A DNA stretch of 64,000 nt from Actinoallomurus liliacearum (GTDB lineage: Bacteria; Actinomycetota; Actinomycetes; Streptosporangiales; Streptosporangiaceae). The stretch lies in contig NZ_BAABHJ010000006.1 in the NCBI RefSeq assembly GCF_039542035.1, positions 62,001 to 126,000 on the forward strand. The letters are read 5' to 3'. Of the stretch, positions 16,799 through 24,320 are shown in pieces. Within the stretch, counting starts at the first letter, position 1. Each line of letters begins with the position of its first letter. The notes beneath the pieces were generated by a model. That model worked only from the letters and a program-made list of their open reading frames with translations. It was not told where the DNA came from and made no database searches. The translations under genes were made by a program, and so were the position numbers.

Positions 16799-17854
16799 CT
16801 ACGGCCGTCGCAGGCGGGCGGCGGCGGCCCGCAGCGCCGCGTCGGTCTCCGCGGCGAGCAGGCCGACGAGCTCGCCCGCGGGCACCTCCCGGGAGAGGGC
16901 GTGCGCCTGCCCGGCCCACAGGTTCACCAGGTCCGGGTCGCCGGCGGCGCGCGCGGCCTGCCGCAGCGGCGCGGTGACGTGGTGGATCTCGGGGTAGGCG
17001 ACCGGCGCGTCGTCGCTGTGCCGCTCGAGGAACCCGTTGCGGATGCCGCGCGCGAGGCGCCCGGTGAACGCCCGCGTCATCGCGGTCGGGGTCGGCGAGG
17101 CCAGGGCCTGCCGGTGCACCGGGGTAGTGCCCGCCTCCGGGCAGCGCAGGAACGCGGTGCCGAGCTGGGCGGCCGAGGCCCCAGCGGCCAGCGCGGCCGC
17201 GATCCCGGCGCCGGTGGCGATGCCGCCGCTCGCCACCAGCGGCACGTCGACGGCGTGCCGCAGGAGCTGGAGCAGGGACAGCAGCCCGATGCCCTCGCCG
17301 CGGTCGGCGGGGTCGTCGACGAAGGAGGCGCGGTGCCCCCCCGCCTCCGCGCCCTGGACGACGAGTGCGTCGGCGCCCGCGTCCACCGCCTGGACGGCCT
17401 CCTCCTCCCGGGTCACGGTCACCCAGACCTCGCTGCCCGCGCGGCGCAGCCGCTCGACGACGTCGGCGGGCGGGCGACCGAAGGTGAACGACACGACCGG
17501 GACGGGCGCGGCGGCGAGCAGGTCGAGCTTCGCCGCCCACTCGTCGTCCTCGAACCGGGACTCGCCGAGACCGGCGCCCGCGCGCGCCGCCTCCTCGGCG
17601 AGGCCGGCGGCGTACCGCGCGACGGTCTCGGGGGCCGCCGGGCGGCCGGGGACGAAGAGGTTCACCCCGATGGGCCGTCGGGTCCGGGCTCGCGTCTCGT
17701 CGAGCCGGGTGCGCAGGGCCTCGGTCGTGAGATAACCCGCGGCGAGGAATCCCAGCCCACCGGCCTCGCTGACCGCCGCGGTGAGCCGCGGGGTGGACGG
17801 GCCTCCGGCCAGCGGGGCCAGCACGATCGGCACGGGCAGTTCGTCGAGGATCAT
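16799..17854 (-). CDS. Nitronate monooxygenase (2-nitropropane dioxygenase family)
   Basis: A 351-residue FMN-dependent TIM-barrel enzyme that oxidises alkyl nitronates such as propionate-3-nitronate, a toxic metabolite. Typical parts are LPVPIVLAPLAGGPS at the N-terminus, the glycine-rich FMN phosphate site LVASGGIATGAGIAAALAAGA, and QGAEAGGHR, whose His is the catalytic base of the family. ATG 17854 has GGAGG five bases upstream. The next gene on its left, recQ, is a separate unit. Some members act as enoyl reductases, so the precise substrate is uncertain. Confidence 0.87.
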   Translation of the reverse strand: MILDELPVPIVLAPLAGGPSTPRLTAAVSEAGGLGFLAAGYLTTEALRTRLDETRARTRRPIGVNLFVPGRPAAPETVARYAAGLAEEAARAGAGLGESRFEDDEWAAKLDLLAAAPVPVVSFTFGRPPADVVERLRRAGSEVWVTVTREEEAVQAVDAGADALVVQGAEAGGHRASFVDDPADRGEGIGLLSLLQLLRHAVDVPLVASGGIATGAGIAAALAAGASAAQLGTAFLRCPEAGTTPVHRQALASPTPTAMTRAFTGRLARGIRNGFLERHSDDAPVAYPEIHHVTAPLRQAARAAGDPDLVNLWAGQAHALSREVPAGELVGLLAAETDAALRAAAARLRRP

Positions 17855-18018
17855 CCCGTCCTCCGTTCGCCGGGGGCCGGACGGACCGACCACGAGTTCG
17901 GTGAACGAACCATCGTACGGCGAGTGGCATCCGCGTGCCCGGTCGGGCGCATATCCGGCGAACTGGCGGGTATCGGTGCGCAGTCCCCATCAGTGGCCCC
18001 GAGTCAGGGAAGGCGCAA

Positions 18019-18510
18019 ATGCAGTCGGTCGCGAAGCGGCACGGTACGGAGCAAGTCTCCCGGCCTTTCATCACGCGAGTCATACGTTGGCTGTGGGTCC
18101 TGCTCGCGCTGGCGGCGGCGGTGGTCTTCGCCGTCGCGCTCGCCCGGCTGACGCTGCGCCCGATGCCCGGAGCCAGCGGTCAGGTGCACGACAACCCGCA
18201 CCCGGGGGCCACCCTGCGGTTCTACCTCGACCGCCCGAGCATCAAGGAGGCCATCCTCGAGATCGGCGGCAACCTGGCGCTTCTGATGCCCCTGGGCGTT
18301 CTGCTGCCCGTCCTGTTCGACCGCTTCCGCGGCGTCATCCGGCTGACCCTGACGGTGGCCGTGATCTCGCTGGCGATCGAGGCGGTCCAGGGCCTGTTGA
18401 TCACGGGGCGCAGCTTCGACGTGGACGACGTCATCCTCAACACGGCGGGCGCGATGATCGCCTATCTCTTGGTGGGGCGCAGGTTCGGCCGTTGGGCGCA
18501 CCCCGGTTGA
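18019..18510 (+). CDS. VanZ-like membrane protein
   Basis: A 163-residue protein with four hydrophobic helices in the VanZ pattern: an N-terminal anchor, then NLALLMPLGVLLPVLF, LTLTVAVISLAIEAVQGLL and FDVDDVILNTAGAMIAYLL, in which the Glu-Gln and Asp-Asp-hydrophobic-Asn positions are conserved in the family. VanZ gives low-level teicoplanin resistance in enterococci; most homologues have no known function. ATG 18019 follows GGGAAGG. It is monocistronic. Confidence 0.85.
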   Translation: MQSVAKRHGTEQVSRPFITRVIRWLWVLLALAAAVVFAVALARLTLRPMPGASGQVHDNPHPGATLRFYLDRPSIKEAILEIGGNLALLMPLGVLLPVLFDRFRGVIRLTLTVAVISLAIEAVQGLLITGRSFDVDDVILNTAGAMIAYLLVGRRFGRWAHPG

Positions 18511-18567
18511 CCTGGCAGGCGGGATGCGGTTTCGTTACCTGCCCGTGACGTCTTCTAAGATTGTCGG

Positions 18568-18657
18568 GTGACAACCATGGCCGCCACCAAGGACGTGTCC
18601 CCCGGGGCGGCCGATCCGTGTCGGCTCTTCCGGAGGCTTTCGGGCCCGCTCCCGTGA
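18568..18657 (+). CDS. Possible 29-residue leaderless ORF before the stressosome operon
   Basis: GTG 18568 stands six bases after TAAGAT (18556-18561), the same geometry as the leaderless genes in this window. It opens a frame of 29 codons (VTTMAATKDVSPG, then Cys and Arg residues) that stops at 18657, 96 bases before rsbR. It may be a leader peptide or upstream ORF of the operon, or the promoter may simply drive a longer 5' leader. Nothing in the peptide is recognised. The rest of 18511-18753 shows no other gene. Confidence 0.3.
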   Translation: MTTMAATKDVSPGAADPCRLFRRLSGPLP

Positions 18658-18753
18658 CTTCTCCCGACGCGGTGCCCGGCAGGGTCCGCGTCCCCTGGAA
18701 CGGCGGGTAGCCGATCTCGAGTCGACCACCGATGAACCGGAGGAGATGACCAA

Positions 18754-19602
18754 GTGACGGTAGCGGAGGACCGCGGCGCCGCCGCGGTCGCGGAGTTCCT
18801 GCGGACGCGGAGGGAGCAGGTGGCGCAACAGTGGGCGGACCTCACGCTCTTCCGCGCCGTGTACGTCTCCGGCCGCGACGCCGCCGTGAGCGCCGCCCAC
18901 CGCCTCGTGGACGCCCTCACCGAGGTCGCCCGGGACGGACGGGTCGACGACGTCACCGTGCCGGCGCTCGACCAGGTGCGGACCGTTCTGGCCCAGATGG
19001 TCGCCGCACGGGCCAGGTCCGGGTCGCCGCTGCGGGTGGCGGCGGAGGTCGCCGAGCTCAAGCGGCCGGTGATCGCCATGGTCGACCGCGAGTTCGCGGA
19101 CGTCGACCGGGGCGCGGCGCTGATCGCCGCCACCGACCTGATGGGCACGCTCCGCCTCGTCGGCATGGAGATCTCCCTGAGCGACGAGGGCGACATCGTG
19201 GCCCGGCAGCGCCAGCAGCTGCTCGAGGTCGCCACGCCGGTCCTGAAGCTATGGGACAGGGTGGTGGCGGTCCCGCTGATCGGGACCCTCGACAGCGCCC
19301 GCACCCAGGTGGTCATGGAGACGCTGCTGGAGGCCATCGTCGACCAGCACGCCACCGTGGCGATCCTCGACATCACGGGGGTTCCGCTCGTCGACACGGT
19401 GGTGGCCCAGCATCTGATGAAGACCGCGCTGGCCGTACGCCTCATGGGCGCCCGGTGCGTGGTCAGCGGGATCCGGCCCCAGATCGCCCAGACGATCGTC
19501 CAGCTCGGCATCGACCTGGGCGACATCACCACCCGAGCCACTCTGGCCGACGCGCTCGAATGGTCGCTCGGCCAGGTCGGCACCAGCGTCGGCCGGGCGT
19601 GA
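18754..19602 (+). CDS. rsbR: RsbR-type stressosome scaffold/sensor (STAS)
   Basis: A 282-residue co-antagonist. Residues 1-150 form a helical, globin-like N-terminal sensor domain (FLRTRREQVAQQWADLTLF and DALTEVARDG); residues 155-280 are a STAS domain with DITGVPLVDTVVAQHLMKTA, where the Thr of VDT matches the position phosphorylated by RsbT in Bacillus RsbRA. GTG 18754 follows GGAGGAG. It heads a five-gene operon and its stop overlaps the rsbS start. With RsbS it should form the large cytoplasmic stressosome that holds RsbT until stress arrives. Confidence 0.88.
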   Translation: MTVAEDRGAAAVAEFLRTRREQVAQQWADLTLFRAVYVSGRDAAVSAAHRLVDALTEVARDGRVDDVTVPALDQVRTVLAQMVAARARSGSPLRVAAEVAELKRPVIAMVDREFADVDRGAALIAATDLMGTLRLVGMEISLSDEGDIVARQRQQLLEVATPVLKLWDRVVAVPLIGTLDSARTQVVMETLLEAIVDQHATVAILDITGVPLVDTVVAQHLMKTALAVRLMGARCVVSGIRPQIAQTIVQLGIDLGDITTRATLADALEWSLGQVGTSVGRA

Positions 19603-19976
19603 ACGCGGCGACCGGCATGCGGCGCGTGTCCGTGCACCGGATCGGTGAGCTCCTGCTGGCGAGCATCCAGCAGGAGCTCACCGACTCCCTCGCGGTCGCG
19701 TTGCAGCAGGATCTGGCGGAGATGGCCGCGGCGGGCACCGACGGTGTGATCATCGACATCTCTCAGGTGGACATGATCGACTCGTTCCTCGCCCGCGTCC
19801 TGGCGGAGATCGCCGAGGCGACGCGCGTCCTGGCGGGCCGGACGGTCGTGTGCGGGATGCGGCCGTCCGTGGCGATCACCATGGTGGAGATGGGTCTCGG
19901 CCTGCCGGGACTCCAGACGGCGAGGTCGTTGGAGGACGCCCTCGCCCTCTTCGAGGTGGACGGGGTGGGCCCGTGA
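19599..19976 (+). CDS. rsbS: RsbS-type stressosome antagonist (STAS)
   Basis: A 125-residue single STAS domain. IDISQVDMIDSFLARVLAEIAE contains the Ser of the DSF motif, the position that RsbT phosphorylates in Bacillus RsbS. The conserved CGMRPSVAITMVEMGL follows. GTG 19599 overlaps the rsbR TGA (GTGA), and its own TGA overlaps the rsbT start in the same way, so the three proteins are made in a coupled fashion. It sequesters RsbT until phosphorylated. Confidence 0.9.
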   Translation: MNAATGMRRVSVHRIGELLLASIQQELTDSLAVALQQDLAEMAAAGTDGVIIDISQVDMIDSFLARVLAEIAEATRVLAGRTVVCGMRPSVAITMVEMGLGLPGLQTARSLEDALALFEVDGVGP

Positions 19977-20395
19977 CCACAGCGGCCGTGACGACCCTGC
20001 CCATCACCAGCGACATGGAGATCGCCGGTGTCCGCCAGGCGGTCCGTGAGGCCGCCGTGGCGGCCGGCTTCAGCCTGGTCGAGCAGACCAAGCTCGTCAC
20101 CGCCGCCAGCGAGCTCGCCCGGAACACCCTGGTGCACGGTGGAGGCGGCCAGATGGAGATCGCGATGCCGGAGGCGCCCGGGGGCCGGGGCGTCCGGCTG
20201 CGGTTCAGCGACCAGGGGCCGGGCATCGCCGACGTGGAGACGGCGCTGTCCGACGGGTACACGACGGGACACGGGCTCGGCCTGGGGCTCGGCGGCGCGC
20301 GCCGGCTCGTACAGGAGTTCGCGATCGAGACCGGTGCCGGCCGCGGAACGACCGTGACGGTCACGGCGTGGCCGCGCGGAGTCCGGGGAGCCTGA
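19973..20395 (+). CDS. rsbT: RsbT-type switch kinase (GHKL ATPase)
   Basis: A 140-residue serine/threonine kinase of the GHKL type. The N box is ASELARNTLVHGGGG, the G1 box DQGPGIADVE and the G2 lid GHGLGLGLGGARRL, as in RsbT and SpoIIAB. In Bacillus, RsbT phosphorylates RsbS and RsbR, leaves the stressosome and activates the phosphatase RsbU. Its 4-base overlap with rsbS matches that cycle. Its partner here is probably the SpoIIE-type phosphatase two genes downstream. Confidence 0.9.
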   Translation: MTTAAVTTLPITSDMEIAGVRQAVREAAVAAGFSLVEQTKLVTAASELARNTLVHGGGGQMEIAMPEAPGGRGVRLRFSDQGPGIADVETALSDGYTTGHGLGLGLGGARRLVQEFAIETGAGRGTTVTVTAWPRGVRGA

Positions 20396-20396
20396 G

Positions 20397-21425
20397 GTGA
20401 GCCTCCGCGTGCAGGTGGGCGCGGGCTGGAACCTATCCGTGTCCGACGAGAGCCAGGTCCACGGCGCGGTCGCCGCGACCACGGCCGCGGCCCGGACGGC
20501 GGGGCTCGACGCGCGGTCGACCGCACGCTGCGAACTGCTCGCGACGGAGCTGGCCACCAACCTGGTCAAGCACGCGTACGGCGGCCGGTTGCTGGTGACC
20601 GCGTCAGGACACGGCGTCGTCCAGTTGGCCGCCGTCGACCGCGGACCGGGCATCGCCGACGTTCCCGCGTCGATGGCGGACGGCTACACGACGACGTCGT
20701 CCCTCGGCGGCGGATTGGGGACCTGCCGCCGTGTGGCCACCCGGTTCGACCTGTACAGCCGGCCGGGGCAGGGCACCGTGGTGCTGGCCCGCGTCGGCGC
20801 CGCCGCGGAGGAGAGCGCGGACGGGATCGAGGTCGGCGGCGTGCTCACCCCACACCCCGCGGAGTCGGTGGTGGGAGACGGGTACGGCGTCGCCTGGGAG
20901 GGCGACCGGTTGACCGTCGCGGTCGTCGACGGCCTGGGGCACGGCCCCCGCGCGGCCGAGGCCCGGCAGGCGACCCTCGACCTCGCCGGGCGGCACACCG
21001 TCACCGACGTCTCCCGGCTGCTGCGCGAGCTCGACACCGGCCTGCGGACCACCAGGGGAGTGGCGGCCGGGGTGGCCCAGGTCGACGGCTGGGGGCGCAG
21101 GCTGACCTACGGCTGTGTGGGAAACGTCACCGGCCGGCTCTACCCGCCGCGCGAGGGGCGTACCCTCCTGTGCATGCCCGGCATTCTCGGCGCCGGAGTC
21201 CCCACCCGCTCCCATCGGCTCGACTCGGCCGACTGGACGGATCCCGCGTTGCTCGTCATGCACACCGACGGGATCAACGGCCGCTGGCGGCTGGAGGACT
21301 ACCCGGAGGTCGACCGTCACCACCCCGCCATCCTGGCCGCGCTGATCTGGCGGGACGCGCACCGCGGCAACGACGACGCCACCGTGGTGGTGATCAGGAC
21401 CCCAACGAACAAGGACGTCCGATGA
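20397..21425 (+). CDS. GHKL ATPase-PP2C fusion (RsbX-like)
   Basis: A 342-residue fusion. Residues 1-135 are a second GHKL ATPase domain (N box ATELATNLVKHAYGG, G1 DRGPGIADVP, lid SLGGGLGTCRRVA). Residues 145-335 are a short PP2C/SpoIIE phosphatase domain with metal-ligand motifs VAVVDGLGHGPRAAEA, MHTDGINGRW and RGNDDATVVVI. In Bacillus the separate RsbX phosphatase resets the stressosome by dephosphorylating RsbS and RsbR; the fused phosphatase probably does this here, while the ATPase half may regulate it. GTG 20397 starts one base after the rsbT stop. Confidence 0.85.
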   Translation: MSLRVQVGAGWNLSVSDESQVHGAVAATTAAARTAGLDARSTARCELLATELATNLVKHAYGGRLLVTASGHGVVQLAAVDRGPGIADVPASMADGYTTTSSLGGGLGTCRRVATRFDLYSRPGQGTVVLARVGAAAEESADGIEVGGVLTPHPAESVVGDGYGVAWEGDRLTVAVVDGLGHGPRAAEARQATLDLAGRHTVTDVSRLLRELDTGLRTTRGVAAGVAQVDGWGRRLTYGCVGNVTGRLYPPREGRTLLCMPGILGAGVPTRSHRLDSADWTDPALLVMHTDGINGRWRLEDYPEVDRHHPAILAALIWRDAHRGNDDATVVVIRTPTNKDVR

Positions 21426-23251
21426 GGCAGCGGATCTACGACGGACCCGTCACGGACGCCGGCCCGGCGCTGGCCTCCGCCGCGGCCGCCGCGGTCCGGC
21501 TCGGGGTGGCGGCCGACGAACGCGCGCGCTTCCTCGCGGCCGTCGCACGGGCGCTGCGCGACCACCACCCCGCGGGCACCGTCGAGCTGAGCGCCGAGGA
21601 CCACCGGCTGACGGCCGTGATCAAGGTCGGGACGCCCCCGGAGGGTACGGTCACCCTGGCCACGGCCGTGGGGACGGCCCCACGACCGATCGACGGCACG
21701 CCCGCCGCACGCGACGGAGCCGCGTCGCCCGATGGGGCCGGGTCGCTGGACGGGACCGCGTCGCTGGACGGAGCCGGGTCGCTGGACGGGACCGCGTCGC
21801 TCGACGGGGCCGGGTCGCTCGGCGGGACCGCGTTGCTCGATCACCTCATCGAGCTGCAGACCATGGTCGAGTGGTCCCAGGAAGAGCTGGAGCAGACCAA
21901 CAAGGGCGTCGTCGCGCTGCACGCGGAGCTCGCCGAGAACGCCGAGCGGCTGCGCAAGGCGAGCGAACTGCAGCAGCGTTCCCTCCGCGCCGAGCGTACG
22001 GCCCGCGCGGCGGCCGACGCGGCGCGGTCCCGGCTGGCGTTCCTGGCGCACGCCGGGTCGACGCTGTCGGAGTCCCTGGACCACGAGACGGTCCTGGCCC
22101 GGCTGCACTCCCTCGTCGTCCCCCGTTACGCCTCGGCGGTGACCGTGTGGCTGGTGCGCGGGTCCGGGCCGTTGGAACCGGTCCCGGCCGCGTCGTCCGC
22201 CGCGGCGCCGTCGCCATACGTGGAGAAGGCCTATGTCAGCGGCCGCGTGCAGCGGGTCACCGTGGCCCGTGACGACCCGCACCCGTCCAGGGACCTCGAC
22301 ACCAGACCGGGACGGGAGCCGCTCCTGGCGCTTCCGCTGATCTCCCACGGAGTCACCCTGGGCGTCCTGGAGGCCAGGGCCGCGGCGGCGTCGTTCGGCA
22401 CCGAGGACATCGCGATGTTCCGGGAACTGGCGCGGCTCACCGCGGCGGCGATCGACAACGCGCTGCGCTACGAGCACGAGCGCGACGTCGCCGAACGCCT
22501 GCAGCGCGCCATGCTCACCGATCTGCCGCCGGCCGCGCGGCTGGAGTTCACCGCGCGCTATCTTCCGGCCGAGGCGGGACTGAACGTCGGCGGCGACTGG
22601 TACGACGCGTTCGAGCGCCCGGACGGCGACGTGATCATCGCTGTCGGCGACGTCACCGGGCACGGGCTGCAGGCGGCCACGCTGATGGGTCAGCTGCGCA
22701 CCGCCCTGCGCGCCTACGCGATGGACGCCGAGGGCCCCGGCGAGGTGCTCACCTGCATGCACCGGATGCTGTCCCACCTGCAGCCGGAGGACCTGGCGAC
22801 CGCCGTGCTCGCCCAGATGTCGCCCGACGGCCGGTTGCGCTGGTCGAACGCCGGCCATCCGCCGCCGCTGCTGCGCGCGCCGGACGGCTCGGTCACCGTC
22901 CTGCACGGCCATGACTTCCTGCTCGGCATGCCGTTCGAGAAGGCCGCGATCAAGGAGCACCGCACCTGGCTGACGCCCGGATGCGCCGTGATCTTCTACA
23001 CCGACGGCCTGATCGAGCGCCGCGACGCGAGCCTGGATCACGGCATCGAGCGCCTCGCCGCCGCGTTCCGGTCGGCCGAGGGCGAGCTTGACCACGTCGC
23101 CGACAGCGTGCTCGAGGCCATGTTGAGCGACAGCGTCCGGGAGGACGACACCTGCCTGCTGATCTACCGTGCGTTGCCTGATCCCGTGGCCGGTCCGGAC
23201 CTCGGGACGGAGCCGCTCCTGTCGTGCCGGGAGGGCGGGCCGGACGCCTGA
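21422..23251 (+). CDS. SpoIIE-family phosphatase with coiled coil and GAF domain
   Basis: A 609-residue RsbU-like protein phosphatase. Residues 1-75 are an unassigned helical domain, 98-139 a six-residue repeat rich in Asp, Gly and Ser, 140-205 a coiled coil (LIELQTMVEWSQEELEQTN), 215-350 a GAF domain, and 370-590 the PP2C/SpoIIE domain with LNVGGDWYDAF, VGDVTGHGLQAA, FYTDGLIERRD and EDDTCLL. It should dephosphorylate an anti-anti-sigma factor and so release an alternative sigma factor, neither of which is encoded here. ATG 21422 overlaps the upstream stop (ATGA). A bulged hairpin ends the operon at 23262-23298. Confidence 0.9.
   Translation: MRQRIYDGPVTDAGPALASAAAAAVRLGVAADERARFLAAVARALRDHHPAGTVELSAEDHRLTAVIKVGTPPEGTVTLATAVGTAPRPIDGTPAARDGAASPDGAGSLDGTASLDGAGSLDGTASLDGAGSLGGTALLDHLIELQTMVEWSQEELEQTNKGVVALHAELAENAERLRKASELQQRSLRAERTARAAADAARSRLAFLAHAGSTLSESLDHETVLARLHSLVVPRYASAVTVWLVRGSGPLEPVPAASSAAAPSPYVEKAYVSGRVQRVTVARDDPHPSRDLDTRPGREPLLALPLISHGVTLGVLEARAAAASFGTEDIAMFRELARLTAAAIDNALRYEHERDVAERLQRAMLTDLPPAARLEFTARYLPAEAGLNVGGDWYDAFERPDGDVIIAVGDVTGHGLQAATLMGQLRTALRAYAMDAEGPGEVLTCMHRMLSHLQPEDLATAVLAQMSPDGRLRWSNAGHPPPLLRAPDGSVTVLHGHDFLLGMPFEKAAIKEHRTWLTPGCAVIFYTDGLIERRDASLDHGIERLAAAFRSAEGELDHVADSVLEAMLSDSVREDDTCLLIYRALPDPVAGPDLGTEPLLSCREGGPDA
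21713..21838 (+). repeat. Seven 18-base tandem repeats inside the SpoIIE gene
   Basis: Seven in-frame copies of an 18-base unit encode DGA/T-G/A-S-L hexapeptides between the N-terminal domain and the coiled coil. The units alternate between two sub-types (GGGCCGGG and GGACCGCG cores), which points to duplication of a 36-base dimer. Length could vary between strains without a frameshift. Confidence 0.85.
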
Positions 23252-23261
23252 CGGACGGCAT

Positions 23262-23298
23262 GGGAACGGCCCCGCACCGCTGAGTGCGAGGCCGTCCC
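23262..23298. terminator. Terminator between stressosome operon and secreted-protein gene
   Basis: Left arm 23262-23277 pairs with 23284-23298 in a 14-bp stem with one bulged A and one C-A mismatch, loop CGCTGA. It serves two converging transcripts. Confidence 0.65.
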
Positions 23299-23310
23299 CG
23301 ATCGGCGGGG

Positions 23311-23835
23311 TCAGGAGGTGACGGTGAGCGTCTCGGCGACGGGGCGCGGGCTGTTCGGGGTGCACGTGGCCGTGATGTTCCCGAAGATCGCGACGTTCGC
23401 CTTGATGCTGAGGTTGCCGCCCTGGAACTGATCGGTGCCGACCACGGTCGGCGTCCAGTTGCCGGCGACGTCGGCCGTGATGGGCTGGTTGGCGGGAAGC
23501 GCGCCACCGGAGCCGGTGAGCGGGAAGGACGCGGTCTGCGCGCCGCTGACGTCGGCGGTCAGGGTGGCGCTCCAGGAGTTGATCGCCAGGGGGGAGGACA
23601 GGGTGGTCACCACGTGCACCGTCGCGTGGACCGAGGTGTTGACCTTGGCCGGGTTCGGCGACGCCGTGGCGGTTCCGTTCACGCTGATGCTCTGGGTTCC
23701 GAGGATCGAGTTGCAGGTGTAGGAGGTCGAGAAGGTCGACGCGCCGGCCGGTGCCTGTGCCGCGACGATGCCGAGGCCGCCGAGGGCGATGACCGTGGCG
23801 GCGGTGGCCGCGCGCCGGCCCAGGGAGGTGTTCAT
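23311..23835 (-). CDS. Secreted beta-rich protein of unknown function
   Basis: A 174-residue exported protein. A Sec signal peptide (RRAATAATVIALGGLGIVAAQAPAG) ends near residue 31 with ASTFS after it. The mature part is rich in Thr, Ser, Ala and Val in strand-like alternation and has only two cysteines (SYTCNS near its start and TATCTP near its end), which could form a disulphide closing the domain. It resembles actinobacterial secreted DUF6801-like proteins, but this is a weak call. A consensus-like promoter lies upstream and the gene is monocistronic. Confidence 0.7.
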   Translation of the reverse strand: MNTSLGRRAATAATVIALGGLGIVAAQAPAGASTFSTSYTCNSILGTQSISVNGTATASPNPAKVNTSVHATVHVVTTLSSPLAINSWSATLTADVSGAQTASFPLTGSGGALPANQPITADVAGNWTPTVVGTDQFQGGNLSIKANVAIFGNITATCTPNSPRPVAETLTVTS

Positions 23836-23895
23836 GGCGGGGCTCCTTCCGGCCCGGGAACCGAGCGGGGGGATGTTGACCCGGGCCTCTTACTT

Positions 23896-23940
23896 ATCTG
23901 TAACAAGCCGGTAATGCCCGTCAACTTACTAGTGAGTAAG
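23896..23940 (-). promoter_or_regulatory. Promoter and palindrome of the secreted beta-rich protein
   Basis: On the minus strand TTGACG (23924-23919) is followed 15-17 bases later by TTACAGAT (23903-23896), a good vegetative promoter. A palindrome with arms CTTACT and AGTAAG around AGTG (23925-23940) abuts the upstream side of the -35, a position suited to an activator or repressor. Confidence 0.6.
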
Positions 23941-23970
23941 CTTCATGTTTTAGGAGTCCGGGCGCGCGCG

Positions 23971-24005
23971 AAGGGGTCCCGCACCCGAAAGGTGCGAGAC
24001 CCCTT
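23971..24005 (-). terminator. Terminator of the Cys/Trp/Asp-rich peptide gene
   Basis: AAGGGGTC-CGCAC pairs with GTGCG-GACCCCTT in a 13-bp stem with one C-A mismatch and a 7-base loop. It lies 108 bases past the stop of the small secreted peptide gene and before the promoter of the next gene. Confidence 0.6.
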
Positions 24006-24113
24006 GCCGGCGGCGCCCGGTCGCGTACGCGACCCGGGTGGGCCTGGCGAATCCGCTGTCCGGCGCCCGAGCGCGTCCTGGCCGGACGCCGGCCTGCTAT
24101 CGGCTGCCCGTGA

Positions 24114-24320
24114 TCAGCACCCGCAGTCGTCCCAGCAGTCGTCCCAGCAGTCCCAGCCGCTCCAGCAGCCGCCCCAGCCGCCACCGCAGGTCACGAGGCT
24201 CTGAGGAGCGCCGCTCACCGTCTGGGCGCCGGCCGGCGCGGCGGCGCCCAGCGTGAGGGCGGTCGCTCCCGCAAAGGCCAGGCCGGAGATGCCGAGTGCC
24301 ATCCGCTTCGGAATCCTCAT
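24114..24320 (-). CDS. Small secreted peptide with Cys/Trp/Asp-rich tail
   Basis: A 68-residue preprotein. Residues 1-32 are a textbook Sec signal peptide (MRIPKRMALGISGLAF, hydrophobic core, cleavage after AGA). The remaining 36 residues end in TCGGGWGGCWSGWDCWDDC followed by WDDCGC: six Cys, five Trp and five Asp within 25 residues, with CWDD twice in tandem. AGGAGG lies eight bases before ATG 24320, so translation should be efficient. The matching DNA repeat is TCGTCCCAGCAG. No family is recognised. Metal binding, disulphide cross-linking in the envelope, or a modified peptide are all possible. It has its own terminator. Confidence 0.72.
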   Translation of the reverse strand: MRIPKRMALGISGLAFAGATALTLGAAAPAGAQTVSGAPQSLVTCGGGWGGCWSGWDCWDDCWDDCGC

